Virus record (IMG/VR): IMGVR_UViG_3300042546_000893
Span: 1-64,000 of that record
Length of the DNA stretch: 64,000 bases
Source of the DNA: a virus
Strand: one strand, 5' to 3'
This document shows, piece by piece, positions 1-8,111 of the stretch (position 1 is the first letter of the stretch; each line of letters opens with the position of its first letter). Position numbers and translations under genes: made by a program. Under the pieces are notes generated by a model, which made no database searches, had not been told where the DNA came from, and worked only from the letters and a program-made list of their open reading frames with translations.

Positions 1-761
1 ACGAGTTCCCGTCAGAACGGATATTGAGAATTGCACAACGGACAAATGCGGCAATGTCTCAAGGTTATGAGATTCCACTTATGTCCGATCATAGCAAGCA
101 ATTGATCGGGGCGGACGGTGAACTCAAGAAACTTGGGATTTTTGTTAGTCCTTTCGAGTGTCGGGTTATCCGTCAAGAGGATTTACCCAACCCAAAAATG
201 CAACACTTAATCGGAAAATTAGGTGCATTTTCCAGGGTTAATATTCTTAATAAGGTTAACGAAGTCCGATCAAAACTAATTAATCTTTTAAGTCCGGGCG
301 TTGATCTAAAACTTGAAAGGTTAGCAGAAGTATCCGCCGTTGCTTTTCCTGCTATTCACGGCCCCGCGCTTTTCGCTGCGTCATCTACTGTTCAAGACTT
401 GAGTTTTGCTTCAGTCAAAGAGGAGCAGGGAACGTTTAAGCGACAAAGAGAGGACTTGCTAGAGGAGTTTGAAATCCTATTACAAACCATCCAACGGATT
501 CAAAAAGCCTCACCTGAACAATTGGTAGCGGTAACTCCTGAGCAATTGTTATCAACTGCGATTGACGAATTTACGGCAGAAATTAAGCAATATTTTGGGC
601 TTGATAATTTGAGTCAATCAATAAATCAAGAACCGGAATCGCCGTACAATTCAAGCCCTTATGCTAATGAATTAATTAAAGGGCAAGCCACTTATTCCCT
701 GGGTAACACTACTTCTAATTTTGGTGAGACGGGGTTAAGGCGACGGAGAAAGAACCGATAA
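1..761 (+). CDS. Partial phage head-region protein, C-terminal part (N-terminus outside window)
   Basis: The reading frame is open from the first bases, so this is the C-terminal part of a longer protein; about 250 residues are visible. I do not recognise a named family. It lies directly upstream of the head genes, so a portal or portal-associated protein is possible by position only. The middle (about residues 130-170) is rich in charged residues and likely helical or coiled. The C-terminus ends SNFGETG followed by LRRRRKNR. This A/S-x-F motif plus an arginine cluster recurs in the small paralogues that follow, which suggests a shared maturation or localisation signal (inference). Stop at 759-761. 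Confidence 0.5.
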   Translation, partial: EFPSERILRIAQRTNAAMSQGYEIPLMSDHSKQLIGADGELKKLGIFVSPFECRVIRQEDLPNPKMQHLIGKLGAFSRVNILNKVNEVRSKLINLLSPGVDLKLERLAEVSAVAFPAIHGPALFAASSTVQDLSFASVKEEQGTFKRQREDLLEEFEILLQTIQRIQKASPEQLVAVTPEQLLSTAIDEFTAEIKQYFGLDNLSQSINQEPESPYNSSPYANELIKGQATYSLGNTTSNFGETGLRRRRKNR

Positions 762-799
762 TTTTGTTATTTTCACACTAAGTATTTAAGGAGACAAAA

Positions 800-1204
800 A
801 TGAGTTATTACCAATACGAACCGCCTGTAGCTATGTTTTCTATGGCAGAAGTTGATAAATATAATAATTATCAAAACGGTGCGGGTATTGCTGTTTTTGC
901 AAAAGATCCGTTTGGGCCAGGGCCGGGATGGAGAGCTAAAGAAGCAGTTAAAGGCTTCCCTCGTACTGTTGGTCGAGCCGCAGGAAAAGGGATGGGTGTT
1001 GCAGGAAAAGGTGTGCAATCGGCTGGCAATGCTGCGGGTACGGGCGCGAGAAAGTTAGGTATTTTGATGAGAAAGAATCCGACACTAGCTGGTGCAGGTA
1101 TCTTGGGTGCTGCTGCGATTGGTGCTGGGGCTGGTGGGGTAATGTTTATGCGTCGCCGTCGTAGCAAAACCGGAAAAATGATTGTTGAACAAGTGAGACG
1201 CTAA
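800..1204 (+). CDS. Array paralogue 1: glycine-zipper protein with RRRR-GK-VEQVRR tail
   Basis: First member of the nine-gene tandem array, 134 residues. The ATG is preceded by a good ribosome binding site (AAGGAG, 789-794). It lacks the MIIVRR start of most later members; its N-terminus (PPVAMFSMAEVDKY) matches that of the third member at 1492. A Gly/Ala-rich helix with GxxxG spacing (about residues 92-117) looks like a glycine-zipper membrane segment and is followed directly by RRRRSKTGK and VEQVRR. The stop overlaps the next start as TAATG, so translation is probably coupled. The family is unknown to me. A membrane-active or internal virion protein is a guess from the hydrophobic segment and from the position next to head genes. 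Confidence 0.75.
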   Translation: MSYYQYEPPVAMFSMAEVDKYNNYQNGAGIAVFAKDPFGPGPGWRAKEAVKGFPRTVGRAAGKGMGVAGKGVQSAGNAAGTGARKLGILMRKNPTLAGAGILGAAAIGAGAGGVMFMRRRRSKTGKMIVEQVRR

Positions 1205-1464
1205 TGATTATTGTCAGAAGGGTTAGGCACAAAGAATCCATTGCCAGTTTCTCTGGTCGTTATTGGGATTGGGATAAAGATGTTTGGGTAGAAGACCCGA
1301 AATACTCGCAAACAAATCCCAAAACAGTACCTAAATCTGGATCAAACTCAAAAGCGGTATTAGCAGGTCTAGCTGCTGCGGGTTTAGTAGGTGCAGGAGC
1401 TTACTTTATTGGGAGACGAAAATCATCTAAAGGTAAACAAATTATTGAGAGGGTTAGACGCTAA
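1204..1464 (+). CDS. Array paralogue 2: MIIVRR glycine-zipper protein
   Basis: 86 residues. It starts MIIVRRVR, has the A-x-F motif (IASFSG, residues 12-17), a short acidic/aromatic variable part, a hydrophobic Gly/Ala segment (about residues 50-69, AGLAAAGLVGAGAYF) and the conserved basic tail GRRKSSKGKQIIERVRR. The start overlaps the previous stop (TAATG). This is one of the shortest members and shows the minimal architecture: basic N-terminus, A-x-F, linker, glycine zipper, basic tail. Function unknown. Confidence 0.75.
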   Translation: MIIVRRVRHKESIASFSGRYWDWDKDVWVEDPKYSQTNPKTVPKSGSNSKAVLAGLAAAGLVGAGAYFIGRRKSSKGKQIIERVRR

Positions 1465-1491
1465 TGCAAAAGACAAAAGTAGAGGTACGCC

Positions 1492-1953
1492 GTGCCAATA
1501 TTCTCTCAAATTGAAGTTAATAAATATCAGAAATATGCCAATTTTGGGGTAAAAACAGAAGTTGTTGATAGCGACCCTTGGGGTGGTGGATATCCTAAAA
1601 AAGCAAAGGGCGCTGATATTTTTGACAGAGTTGGAAATAGAGTTGCGGATTGGGCTGAAGCTCCTCATCAAAATGCGGTTAAGAAAGTGAATGACGCACT
1701 TAGGGAACAGCTTAAACAAAACTCTCGCGCAACCATTCATCCGGCTGACGCAAAAAAACTGACTGAACTTTATAATCGAGCGGAATCTTTTAGGAGACAC
1801 TCTCGCTCGGTTGGAAAACTAGCTGTTGGCGGTGCTGCTGGATTGGGTCTACTTGCTGCGGGTGCGGCTGTCGCTGGGGGTGCAACGTTCATGCGTCGTC
1901 GTCGAACTAAAAAAGGCAAGATTGTTGTTGAACAAGTTAGGAGAAAACAATGA
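1492..1953 (+). CDS. Array paralogue 3: glycine-zipper protein, GTG start
   Basis: 153 residues. I accept GTG at 1492 because an AGAGG ribosome site lies seven bases upstream. An ATG at 1464, in another frame and overlapping the previous stop, gives only a 16-residue peptide (starting MQKTKVEVRR) before a stop. That suggests the ancestral MIIVRR-type start was lost by a frameshift and replaced by GTG. The N-terminus (PIFSQIEVNKYQKYANFG) is close to that of paralogue 1. A hydrophobic Gly/Ala segment lies at about residues 110-132, followed by MRRRRTKKGK and VVEQVRRKQ. It overlaps the next gene (ATGA). Confidence 0.7.
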   Translation: MPIFSQIEVNKYQKYANFGVKTEVVDSDPWGGGYPKKAKGADIFDRVGNRVADWAEAPHQNAVKKVNDALREQLKQNSRATIHPADAKKLTELYNRAESFRRHSRSVGKLAVGGAAGLGLLAAGAAVAGGATFMRRRRTKKGKIVVEQVRRKQ

Positions 1954-2477
1954 TCATTGTTCGTAGGACTAGACCCGCCAAATCCGCGCTGTTTGCTACT
2001 TATGCACTTCCAGAAGGGCGTAGGAGTAAGGGTGATGACAGGAAACAAAGGAGGGCTACGAAAACATACGCAAGGCGTGGTTATGAACGGGGTTGGCAAT
2101 CTTTGGATAGAGACTTATGGACAGGGAACCCGTCGAGAGTTATCCGTGTAGGAGGGGAGTCTGCAACTCCAACACCAAAATCTTATACCGAAAACTTAAC
2201 CCCTCGTCAAAAAGAGCTAACACAAGAAGCTGAAAGACTGCGCCAGAAATTAAATGATTCTTTCAAGGAAACACAAGAAAGGGTAAATCAAAAAGTTCAT
2301 GTAGAACCGCCTAAGTTTAACCTCACGGAAAAAGATGTACCTAAAAAAATACCAACAAAGCTATTACTAGCTGGTTTGGGTGTTGCTGGGTTGGTCGGTG
2401 CGGGTGCGTTCTTCACCCGAAGGCGTAGGTCTAAAAATGGAAAAATAGTGGTCGAACAAGTTAGGAGAAAAGCATGA
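1950..2477 (+). CDS. Array paralogue 4: MIIVRR glycine-zipper protein (longest member)
   Basis: 175 residues, the longest member. It starts MIIVRRTRP with an ALFATY motif near residue 14, then a charged middle with a probable coiled coil (about residues 85-125), a Gly/Ala hydrophobic segment (about 138-154, AGLGVAGLVGAGAFF) and the tail TRRRRSKNGKIVVEQVRRK. It overlaps both neighbours by four bases (ATGA). The ribosome site of the next gene is embedded in the codons of the tail (AGGAGA for RR), so the conserved C-terminus also serves translation coupling. Confidence 0.75.
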   Translation: MIIVRRTRPAKSALFATYALPEGRRSKGDDRKQRRATKTYARRGYERGWQSLDRDLWTGNPSRVIRVGGESATPTPKSYTENLTPRQKELTQEAERLRQKLNDSFKETQERVNQKVHVEPPKFNLTEKDVPKKIPTKLLLAGLGVAGLVGAGAFFTRRRRSKNGKIVVEQVRRKA

Positions 2478-2833
2478 TTATTGTAAGACGAAGGGTAAGC
2501 AATGAAGCAAACTTTGGACTCGTTGATCTAATTAAAGAGCCTTTTCGTAAGTACGGGCGATATCTTGCTGAAAAGGCAAAGGATAGAGCAGGTGCAGCCA
2601 TGCAAGAAGTTGTCAAGAATCCGAGTGCTGCTAACACTAAAAATGCTGCCAACTTAAACGCTGCCGCTAGTTGGGCAAAACAGAACCCAGGAAAGTTAGG
2701 TGCTTACAGGGTTGCCCCATTAGCTGCTGCTTTTATTGGAGGTGGCATGATTGCAGCCGGATCAAAAAGTTTCACCCGCCGTCGTCGTACCAAAAACGGA
2801 AAAATCGTTGTTGAGCAAGTAAATAGAAAATGA
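2474..2833 (+). CDS. Array paralogue 5: MIIVRR glycine-zipper protein
   Basis: 119 residues. It starts MIIVRRRVSNEANFGLVD, with the A-x-F motif at residues 12-14. The middle is Ala/Asn-rich and helical. The hydrophobic segment PLAAAFIGGGMIAAGSKSF is followed by TRRRRTKNGKIVVEQVNRK. It has ATGA-type overlaps with both neighbours. Function unknown; same architecture as the other members. Confidence 0.75.
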   Translation: MIIVRRRVSNEANFGLVDLIKEPFRKYGRYLAEKAKDRAGAAMQEVVKNPSAANTKNAANLNAAASWAKQNPGKLGAYRVAPLAAAFIGGGMIAAGSKSFTRRRRTKNGKIVVEQVNRK

Positions 2834-3075
2834 TAATTGTTAGGAGGTTTGTTAAGTCTAAATCATCTGCTAATTTTGCCTATGCTCCTGATTTCAAAAA
2901 TATGTATTGGGATGAGGCTGAGGAGGCTAGGGCTAAAGCAAATAAGTCTAAAATAGATCCTAGATTATTGTTAGCAGGATTGGGTGTAGCTGGTGCGGTT
3001 GGTGCGGGTGCTTACTTTATCCGTAGGCGTAGATCCAAAAACGGTAAACAGATTGTCGAGAGGGTTAAACGATGA
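2830..3075 (+). CDS. Array paralogue 6: MIIVRR glycine-zipper protein (shortest intact member)
   Basis: 81 residues, the shortest intact member. It starts MIIVRRFVKSKSSANFAYAP, followed by a short acidic helix (about residues 29-42), the glycine-zipper segment (LLLAGLGVAGAVGAGAYFI) and the tail RRRRSKNGKQIVERVKR. It overlaps both neighbours by four bases. The almost complete lack of a variable middle shows that the two ends and the hydrophobic segment are the conserved unit. Confidence 0.75.
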   Translation: MIIVRRFVKSKSSANFAYAPDFKNMYWDEAEEARAKANKSKIDPRLLLAGLGVAGAVGAGAYFIRRRRSKNGKQIVERVKR

Positions 3076-3452
3076 TAATTATTAGAAGGGGTGCTAATCG
3101 AAATCAATATACAAATCATTTAACGGCTCAATTCGGATTTTATGATTGGCTTGGAAGAAAAGGAGGTGATGTTCTGGAATGGCAAATTAACAACTTTCAA
3201 AAAAGAAACCCGCAATATTACAATAACCCCGATTTCAAAAATGAGACAGATGAGTATATTAATCGAGTCAACAGATTCAGAGCCGATCCCCAAGAGAACC
3301 GTGCGTTTGGCAAGCGTATAGCAGGAATCTACGGGAAAATGGCTTTAGGAATTGCAGCTACTGGTGCTGTTGTCGGTGCTGGTATGTACTTTACTAGAAA
3401 ACGAAAAACCAAAAACGGTAAAGTAGTTGTTGAGAGGGTGAAAAAACGATGA
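3072..3452 (+). CDS. Array paralogue 7: MIIIRR glycine-zipper protein
   Basis: 126 residues. It starts MIIIRRGAN and carries AQFGFYDWLG near residue 23. The middle is polar and charged with several aromatic residues. The hydrophobic segment (MALGIAATGAVVGAGMYF) is followed by TRKRKTKNGKVVVERVKKR, where lysine partly replaces arginine in the tail. It overlaps both neighbours by four bases. Confidence 0.75.
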   Translation: MIIIRRGANRNQYTNHLTAQFGFYDWLGRKGGDVLEWQINNFQKRNPQYYNNPDFKNETDEYINRVNRFRADPQENRAFGKRIAGIYGKMALGIAATGAVVGAGMYFTRKRKTKNGKVVVERVKKR

Positions 3453-3739
3453 TAATTATAAGAAGAATAAGATCCCCTTCTTTAGCTCAATTTGGTTTTA
3501 ATCCGTTTGGTCGAATAGAACGGGTAAATAAAGGGGCAGAACGTCAAAGAATAACCTTGCAAAAGGCTTTAGATTCTGCAAAATCTGAGGGCAAAAATCT
3601 TCGAGATCCCAAGGTTTTAAGACAGGTTATGCTCCCTGTTGCCCAAGCCAATAAAGGTCGAACTGGCGGATCTGCTTTCACTCGAAGGCGGAAAACCAAA
3701 AAGGGCAAAATAATCATAGAACGGGTAAACAGAAAATGA
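3449..3739 (+). CDS. Array paralogue 8: MIIIRR protein lacking the hydrophobic segment
   Basis: 96 residues. It starts MIIIRRIRSPSLAQFGFNPFGR and ends TRRRKTKKGKIIIERVNRK, so both conserved ends are present. The glycine-zipper segment of the other members is missing: the stretch before the tail is polar (VAQANKGRTGGSAF). This member is therefore probably soluble, which argues that the shared ends do not exist only to serve a membrane segment. It overlaps both neighbours by four bases. Confidence 0.72.
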   Translation: MIIIRRIRSPSLAQFGFNPFGRIERVNKGAERQRITLQKALDSAKSEGKNLRDPKVLRQVMLPVAQANKGRTGGSAFTRRRKTKKGKIIIERVNRK

Positions 3740-4013
3740 TTATTATTAGGAAGGTTAAACATCGAAATCAATTAGCTTCTTTCAATGCCTTACTATATGG
3801 TACGGCTGCAATTGGAGGTGTGCTTTATATGGTCGTAGTCAACTCAGGCAAAACAATAGAGAATACCTTGAAAAACGCCCAAAAGTTAAGCAAGGACTTC
3901 TCATCTTGACAAGACCTGAAGCTGCTATCGGTATCGGCATAGGAAAAACGTTTTCCCGTCGTTGCCGTACCAAAAATGGAAAAATCGTTGTAGAACAAGT
4001 TAGGAGGAAATAA
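3736..4013 (+). pseudogene. Array paralogue 9: frameshifted copy
   Basis: ATG at 3736 overlaps the previous stop and encodes MIIIRKVKHRNQLASFNALL and a hydrophobic segment, but this frame ends at TGA 3907-3909 after 57 residues. The conserved tail (FSRRCRTKNGK, then VVEQVRRK) is encoded in a different frame and ends at TAA 4011-4013. One indel near 3900 would join the two parts. Either the copy is decayed, or the short product is made alone. The tail keeps its AGGAGG, which serves as the ribosome site of the scaffold-like gene at 4015 and may explain why the end is preserved. Confidence 0.65.
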
Positions 4014-4014
4014 A

Positions 4015-5007
4015 GTGGATTCACTTAGTCAAATTCAAGCAATCTTAGAGTCAACAACTTTCGAGGAAGTTCACGATTCAGCAGAAACATTTTCGGCATT
4101 TCTTGAATTAGCTCAATCTGCCCTTGATCAAGAGGATAGGGAAGTTTTGGGCGAAGAAGAAATGGATGATGTAATCGCTGAAGGGATTGAAGATTTTGCT
4201 TCTACTCTTTATCAAATTTTTGGAATTGACGTAGAAGAATCTCGAATGGAAGATGAAGGCGAGATGGAAGATGAAGATGAGATGGAAGAATACTCCCAAA
4301 ACATGGGATATGTTGCTTCTTTTTCTCAGGGATTTGGTCAAACTTTAGCGGGTTTGATTGAGCAACGTTTCAACTCAATTGATGATGGTGTTGCTGTTGT
4401 CAGTGAGATCACCGGATTAGACGGGCGAGATATTTCTAGCCTGTTTGATGGGACGCTGGCAATCGAACCCGAAACCGCCGCCGAATTAGCAGACGCTTTT
4501 CAGTTAAACGGTCAAGATTATAACGATTTCGTTAATCTGGCTGCCAATGCTTTTACTGAGTTAGGGGGATCTCCCAATGATTCTTATTCCCTCAGTGAAG
4601 GCATTCATGCTGAACCCGTTGTCACCATGAATGCTGACATCGGACTCCGTGCCGAATTTGAAGCCCTCAAGGAACGGCAAGCCATTGGAGAAACCCTCCG
4701 AGCTATCGAACGGCAATGTGATCAGATGATTGCCGCTGGGATTTTAACAACCCATGAGCGCCGACTGCTGATTGGAGAATTTGAAACGGGTCAAGATCGG
4801 ACGGCTCAATTTTCCTCGGCTTGTGAAGGGTTAAGCGTCCCACCGGGTCAACAGTTAGATCGTCTGCAATATTACCTTTATATTGCCAACGCTCGCGGCC
4901 CTATCGCTCAATTTGGACAAATGGCTAACGACCCGATTGACACAGACTTCTCCCATGAAGATGTGCAGTCCATTCAATCATTCCGCACCCGCAATGGATA
5001 CGTTTAG
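4015..5007 (+). CDS. Acidic scaffold-like head protein
   Basis: 330 residues. GTG start at 4015, with AGGAGG at 4002-4007. The N-terminal 100 residues are very acidic (runs of E, D and M near residues 78-95). The C-terminal third is helical and polar. It lies just before the decoration and major capsid genes, the usual place of scaffold or protease/scaffold genes. No clear catalytic triad of a known prohead protease is visible, so scaffold is the safer call (inference from position and composition). It contains A-x-F motifs at VASFSQG, TAQFSSA and IAQFGQM, the same motif found near the start of the array proteins. These may be processing sites. Confidence 0.5.
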   Translation: MDSLSQIQAILESTTFEEVHDSAETFSAFLELAQSALDQEDREVLGEEEMDDVIAEGIEDFASTLYQIFGIDVEESRMEDEGEMEDEDEMEEYSQNMGYVASFSQGFGQTLAGLIEQRFNSIDDGVAVVSEITGLDGRDISSLFDGTLAIEPETAAELADAFQLNGQDYNDFVNLAANAFTELGGSPNDSYSLSEGIHAEPVVTMNADIGLRAEFEALKERQAIGETLRAIERQCDQMIAAGILTTHERRLLIGEFETGQDRTAQFSSACEGLSVPPGQQLDRLQYYLYIANARGPIAQFGQMANDPIDTDFSHEDVQSIQSFRTRNGYV

Positions 5008-5016
5008 GAGTAACAA

Positions 5017-5928
5017 ATGAAAGTAACCCGTTTTTATTCAGACCCCCCAGTTATCGCGGTTAATACCAATACCGAAGCCGCGTTTTCTTGCTGCTTAGAG
5101 GAGTCGGACATCCCATCTATTGCAGGATCTAAATCCGTTCCTGCGGGTGTTTTTCTTGCTAAGAAATCTACAGGCGGTCATCGTCCTTTAGGTCGGGCTA
5201 AGATTCTCGCTCCCTATGTTTCCGGCGAAACTGTTGTAATTGTGGAATGCCCCCAGGTTTTCAAGATTGGAGATGTACTTCGCTACATTGCAGCACCAGG
5301 GGTTTCACGGTACACAGAAGAAACCGCTATTCGTGCAGCTACAGCCCCGCTATTTGGGACTGTGACGGGTATTGATTCTTTGACTCAAAGACAAGTTACA
5401 ACCGTTACCTTTGCTTCGGTTGCTGTTGGCAATATCTTTACCGTTTCCATCAATGACGCTCCGATTTCATTCGTTGCCACGGCTGCATCAAATCAGAACG
5501 TTGCCGATGGTCTAAAAGCGGCTATCACCAAAGCACAATCTGGGTCTTCTCCCTTAGAAGAAATCCGAGTAACAACTCCGGGCGGTGTTTTGACACTGAC
5601 TACAGACCAGGAAGGAATCATCTTTACCACGGCTGTAACGGTAGCTCAGGGCGTTGCTAACACTTTAGGGACTGCGGTTGCTGATGTGACCACTGCAATC
5701 GGAACCTTGACGATCACCCCTCAAGGTGGTAACGCCTCCCTAGCTATTGGAGCCAAGATCGGCACGATTGGGGATGTTGTTGTCGGAGTGTTGAATAGCA
5801 CTATCTCGCTCTATGACGGAGATCAGTTTATCGCTCCATACTCAGGTGGTGTCGTTTATATTAATGCGTTGCCATACATTGACGGTGACATCCAAAGCCA
5901 ACTGCCGAAACTAACTTTTATTCCTTAA
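5017..5928 (+). CDS. Head decoration-like protein
   Basis: 303 residues, ATG at 5017 with GGAGT upstream. The N-terminal part (VPAGVFLAKKSTGGHRPLGRAK, with the pattern of a gauge of start-up cost of decoration proteins: a P-A-G-x-x-L core then G-x-x-R-P) resembles lambda D-type decoration proteins encoded just before the capsid protein. An inserted Thr/Val/Ala-rich beta domain (about residues 110-230, with VSINDAPISFVATAA) resembles add-on domains common in phage tube and decoration proteins. The call rests on position and this weak similarity. Confidence 0.5.
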   Translation: MKVTRFYSDPPVIAVNTNTEAAFSCCLEESDIPSIAGSKSVPAGVFLAKKSTGGHRPLGRAKILAPYVSGETVVIVECPQVFKIGDVLRYIAAPGVSRYTEETAIRAATAPLFGTVTGIDSLTQRQVTTVTFASVAVGNIFTVSINDAPISFVATAASNQNVADGLKAAITKAQSGSSPLEEIRVTTPGGVLTLTTDQEGIIFTTAVTVAQGVANTLGTAVADVTTAIGTLTITPQGGNASLAIGAKIGTIGDVVVGVLNSTISLYDGDQFIAPYSGGVVYINALPYIDGDIQSQLPKLTFIP

Positions 5929-5944
5929 CGGAGGGACTTGATTA

Positions 5945-7072
5945 ATGTATATTGCAGATTTCTTAAATAACGTATCGGCTGCGCAGGTTCAACTCCTGTA
6001 TGAAGATACTTTTCAATTCTTGATTGACCCAGATAAAGAATCCCTCCTACAACGGATGGGCAAAAAACCCGACCCCGGCGTTCTGAGTCAATACAAACTG
6101 ATGGATGATTTTGTCACCCTTGAGTTTTCCGATGACCCTGATGTGTTGGCATATCTTGTTAAACAAAACCTAGCAATCGCTTCCGTGATTTCCGTTGATG
6201 GTGAGGTTGTCTCAACGGGTGCAGGAAGTCTAATTAAGTTTGATGGAGACTTCTTTAAGCTGGCGATCGCCCACAACTGGGATGAGAAAAAGCAGGAGCA
6301 AATGCTGAAGTTTAAACGGATGTTACCGGGCAATATGTCCCAGACATTCATTGATATGCTTTACGGCTCCGTCGCTAGTTTGCAGCCACGGGTGATCAAA
6401 CTAGCCAACGTCTTAACTTGGCAAGTTTTACAGTCGGGTCAAGTTAGTTATACCGACCCCCGATCCGGTGTAACGGCTAAATTGGCTTATACCACTACAG
6501 CCGATCAGTATCCTACAGCCTTATCTGGGACGGCTAAATGGGATGCTTACACTACAGCCACAGGGTTGCAGGATATTGAAGATCACTTACTCAACTTCTA
6601 CGACAAGAAAGGATATTACCCCGACAAGATTGTGATGTCTAATCGGTTGGCTATCCATTTAAGCCGTCAAGAATCAACCCGTAACCGAGCGTTATCTACT
6701 GGGATGTTGTCTAATGTTCCGGCTGCGGGTGTGGCTAGTGCCGTTTCCCCTGAGATTCTAATGCGGGTTGTCCCTCAACTGGCAATGTCCAAAACTCAAT
6801 TAGAGATTTACGATGCTCAGTATGAGATCGAAACCGCGCCGGGTCAAACGGTCAAAGGTCGTTACCTGAATGACAATGCCTACTGTTTCCTGACTGCTGG
6901 CATGGGCAAAAGATTATTCGGCCCCACGATTGAGAATGAAGGGAGATCGGGTTTATTTGTGAAGACTGAACAATTGCAAACATCCCCACCCCGTGACCGT
7001 TCCTACTGCGTTGGCAAAATGGTTCCTTTCTTCCCACAGCCTGACTTATTAGGAGGTCGGACAGTCGCATGA
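5945..7072 (+). CDS. Major capsid protein, lambda gpE type
   Basis: 375 residues, within the usual size for the Phage_cap_E family. The C-terminal pattern (NAYCFLTAGMGKRLFGPT, then GLFVKTEQLQTSPPRDRSY and VPFFPQPDLLGGRTV) is characteristic of this family. It assembles the icosahedral shell together with the decoration protein encoded just upstream. GGAGG lies 12 bases before the ATG. The 3' end overlaps the HhH gene by four bases. Confidence 0.85.
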   Translation: MYIADFLNNVSAAQVQLLYEDTFQFLIDPDKESLLQRMGKKPDPGVLSQYKLMDDFVTLEFSDDPDVLAYLVKQNLAIASVISVDGEVVSTGAGSLIKFDGDFFKLAIAHNWDEKKQEQMLKFKRMLPGNMSQTFIDMLYGSVASLQPRVIKLANVLTWQVLQSGQVSYTDPRSGVTAKLAYTTTADQYPTALSGTAKWDAYTTATGLQDIEDHLLNFYDKKGYYPDKIVMSNRLAIHLSRQESTRNRALSTGMLSNVPAAGVASAVSPEILMRVVPQLAMSKTQLEIYDAQYEIETAPGQTVKGRYLNDNAYCFLTAGMGKRLFGPTIENEGRSGLFVKTEQLQTSPPRDRSYCVGKMVPFFPQPDLLGGRTVA

Positions 7073-7542
7073 TAGATACCACTAGACCTGTAAAACTTCT
7101 CAAAATGGCGGTCAATCGAGGGAATGTCTATCACCCTCGAATCTATAACCCTGGCGAATTACCAGAGGAAGTGTTAGCACGGGTTGATATTTTGCAACAG
7201 GATGAACCAAAAAACCCTGATGCAGTATTAACCCCAACTATCAATAACTCGGACGTGAAAGTTGAGAATAGCATCTCATTCTCGGTAGAAGCTCCGAGTA
7301 CAATTCCCAAAGCCTTTCCCACTGAAACCGTTGTTGTTGGTGCTGTTTTACCCAAAACAGATATTAATAAAGCCACGATTGACGAGCTTTCTAAATTGCC
7401 AGGTGTTGGTGCTGCGATCGCCACTAAACTTGACAAAGCACGGGAGCAACAACCCTTTACCTCTGTTGAGGATTTAGATACAAGAATCCCACTTAGAGGG
7501 AAGTCTTGGGACGAATTAAAAGAATCTATTTTGATCCAATGA
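7069..7542 (+). CDS. Head-region protein with C-terminal helix-hairpin-helix domain
   Basis: 157 residues. The N-terminal half is unassigned. The C-terminus (about residues 100-157, DINKATIDELSKLPGVGAAI, then SVEDLD) is a ComEA-like helix-hairpin-helix domain, which binds DNA backbone non-specifically. A DNA-binding domain encoded in the middle of the head genes suggests a role at the portal/connector or in DNA ends (inference). It overlaps MCP (ATGA) and the next gene (ATGA). Confidence 0.6.
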   Translation: MIDTTRPVKLLKMAVNRGNVYHPRIYNPGELPEEVLARVDILQQDEPKNPDAVLTPTINNSDVKVENSISFSVEAPSTIPKAFPTETVVVGAVLPKTDINKATIDELSKLPGVGAAIATKLDKAREQQPFTSVEDLDTRIPLRGKSWDELKESILIQ

Positions 7543-8096
7543 TTTACACAACTCCTGACCGCATAGCTCGAATATTAAGAGGGAGGCTTGAACTCAGTAC
7601 AACCGCGTCGGGTGTTCCCTTTGGATCTAGCTTTGGTGCTAAGGAAGTTGACCTGGAATTGTTGGATCAAAAAGGCAGTCAAATTGAGGCTCAGGTAAAT
7701 TCAATTCTTAACTTTGTTTATGAGTTGCCAATACCTTCAAATGCCCGCGATGCCTTACAGATTATTAGTTCTATTGTTGAGGATTTGACGGTCGCTTCCC
7801 TTGCGGTGGTGCATTTTCAACAGATGCAAAACCCACAAATGGGGGGAGATATGGGATTTGGGGCTATCCTTTACCGGAATGCTTTGTACACCCTTAGACA
7901 GTATGTAGCGGGTTATCAATTAGATTTCAACATCCCGGGTTTACCTCCTCCTATGGTTAACCCGATGATGCCAACACAAACCTTGAAGTTGCCCGGCGTT
8001 AAGTTGAAAGTTTTGACCCCAGGAACATATACCCGTCAAACCACAATTGTTGCTCAAAAGAATCCCTGCCAAGCTGATAAAATTAATTGGAGTTAA
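7539..8096 (+). CDS. Probable head-tail connector protein (gp36/DUF1320-like)
   Basis: 185 residues from ATG 7539, chosen because it overlaps the previous stop by four bases; an upstream TTG at 7506 would overlap the HhH domain coding. It begins MIYTTPDRIARILRGRLEL, which resembles the start of small connector proteins that follow the capsid gene in many phages. Mostly helical in its first two thirds; the C-terminus is Pro/Met-rich (PGLPPPMVNPMMP). Confidence 0.45.
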   Translation: MIYTTPDRIARILRGRLELSTTASGVPFGSSFGAKEVDLELLDQKGSQIEAQVNSILNFVYELPIPSNARDALQIISSIVEDLTVASLAVVHFQQMQNPQMGGDMGFGAILYRNALYTLRQYVAGYQLDFNIPGLPPPMVNPMMPTQTLKLPGVKLKVLTPGTYTRQTTIVAQKNPCQADKINWS

Positions 8097-8111
8097 AAAG
8101 AAAAATTAATT

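Larger units (their letters stand above)
800..4013 (+). repeat. Tandem array of nine paralogous small genes
   Basis: Nine consecutive genes share the tail consensus R-R-R-[RK]-[ST]-K-x-G-K-x-[IV]-[IV]-[VE]-[EQ]-x-V-x-R. Seven of the nine start MII(V/I)R(R/K) (not the first or third). All but the third are linked by TAATG or ATGA overlaps. The middles differ in length and sequence. This is amplification by gene duplication with divergence of the centre. Confidence 0.8.

Noticed and set aside
773-1167. Open frames on the minus strand across the array genes
   Set aside because: They are antisense shadows caused by the Gly/Ala/Arg codon bias of the array; no ribosome sites and no protein-like pattern.
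800-4013. LPXTG or PEP-CTERM sorting signals (hydrophobic segment followed by RRRR)
   Set aside because: No LPXTG or PEP motif precedes the segment, and a conserved 10-residue extension follows the arginines, which such signals lack.
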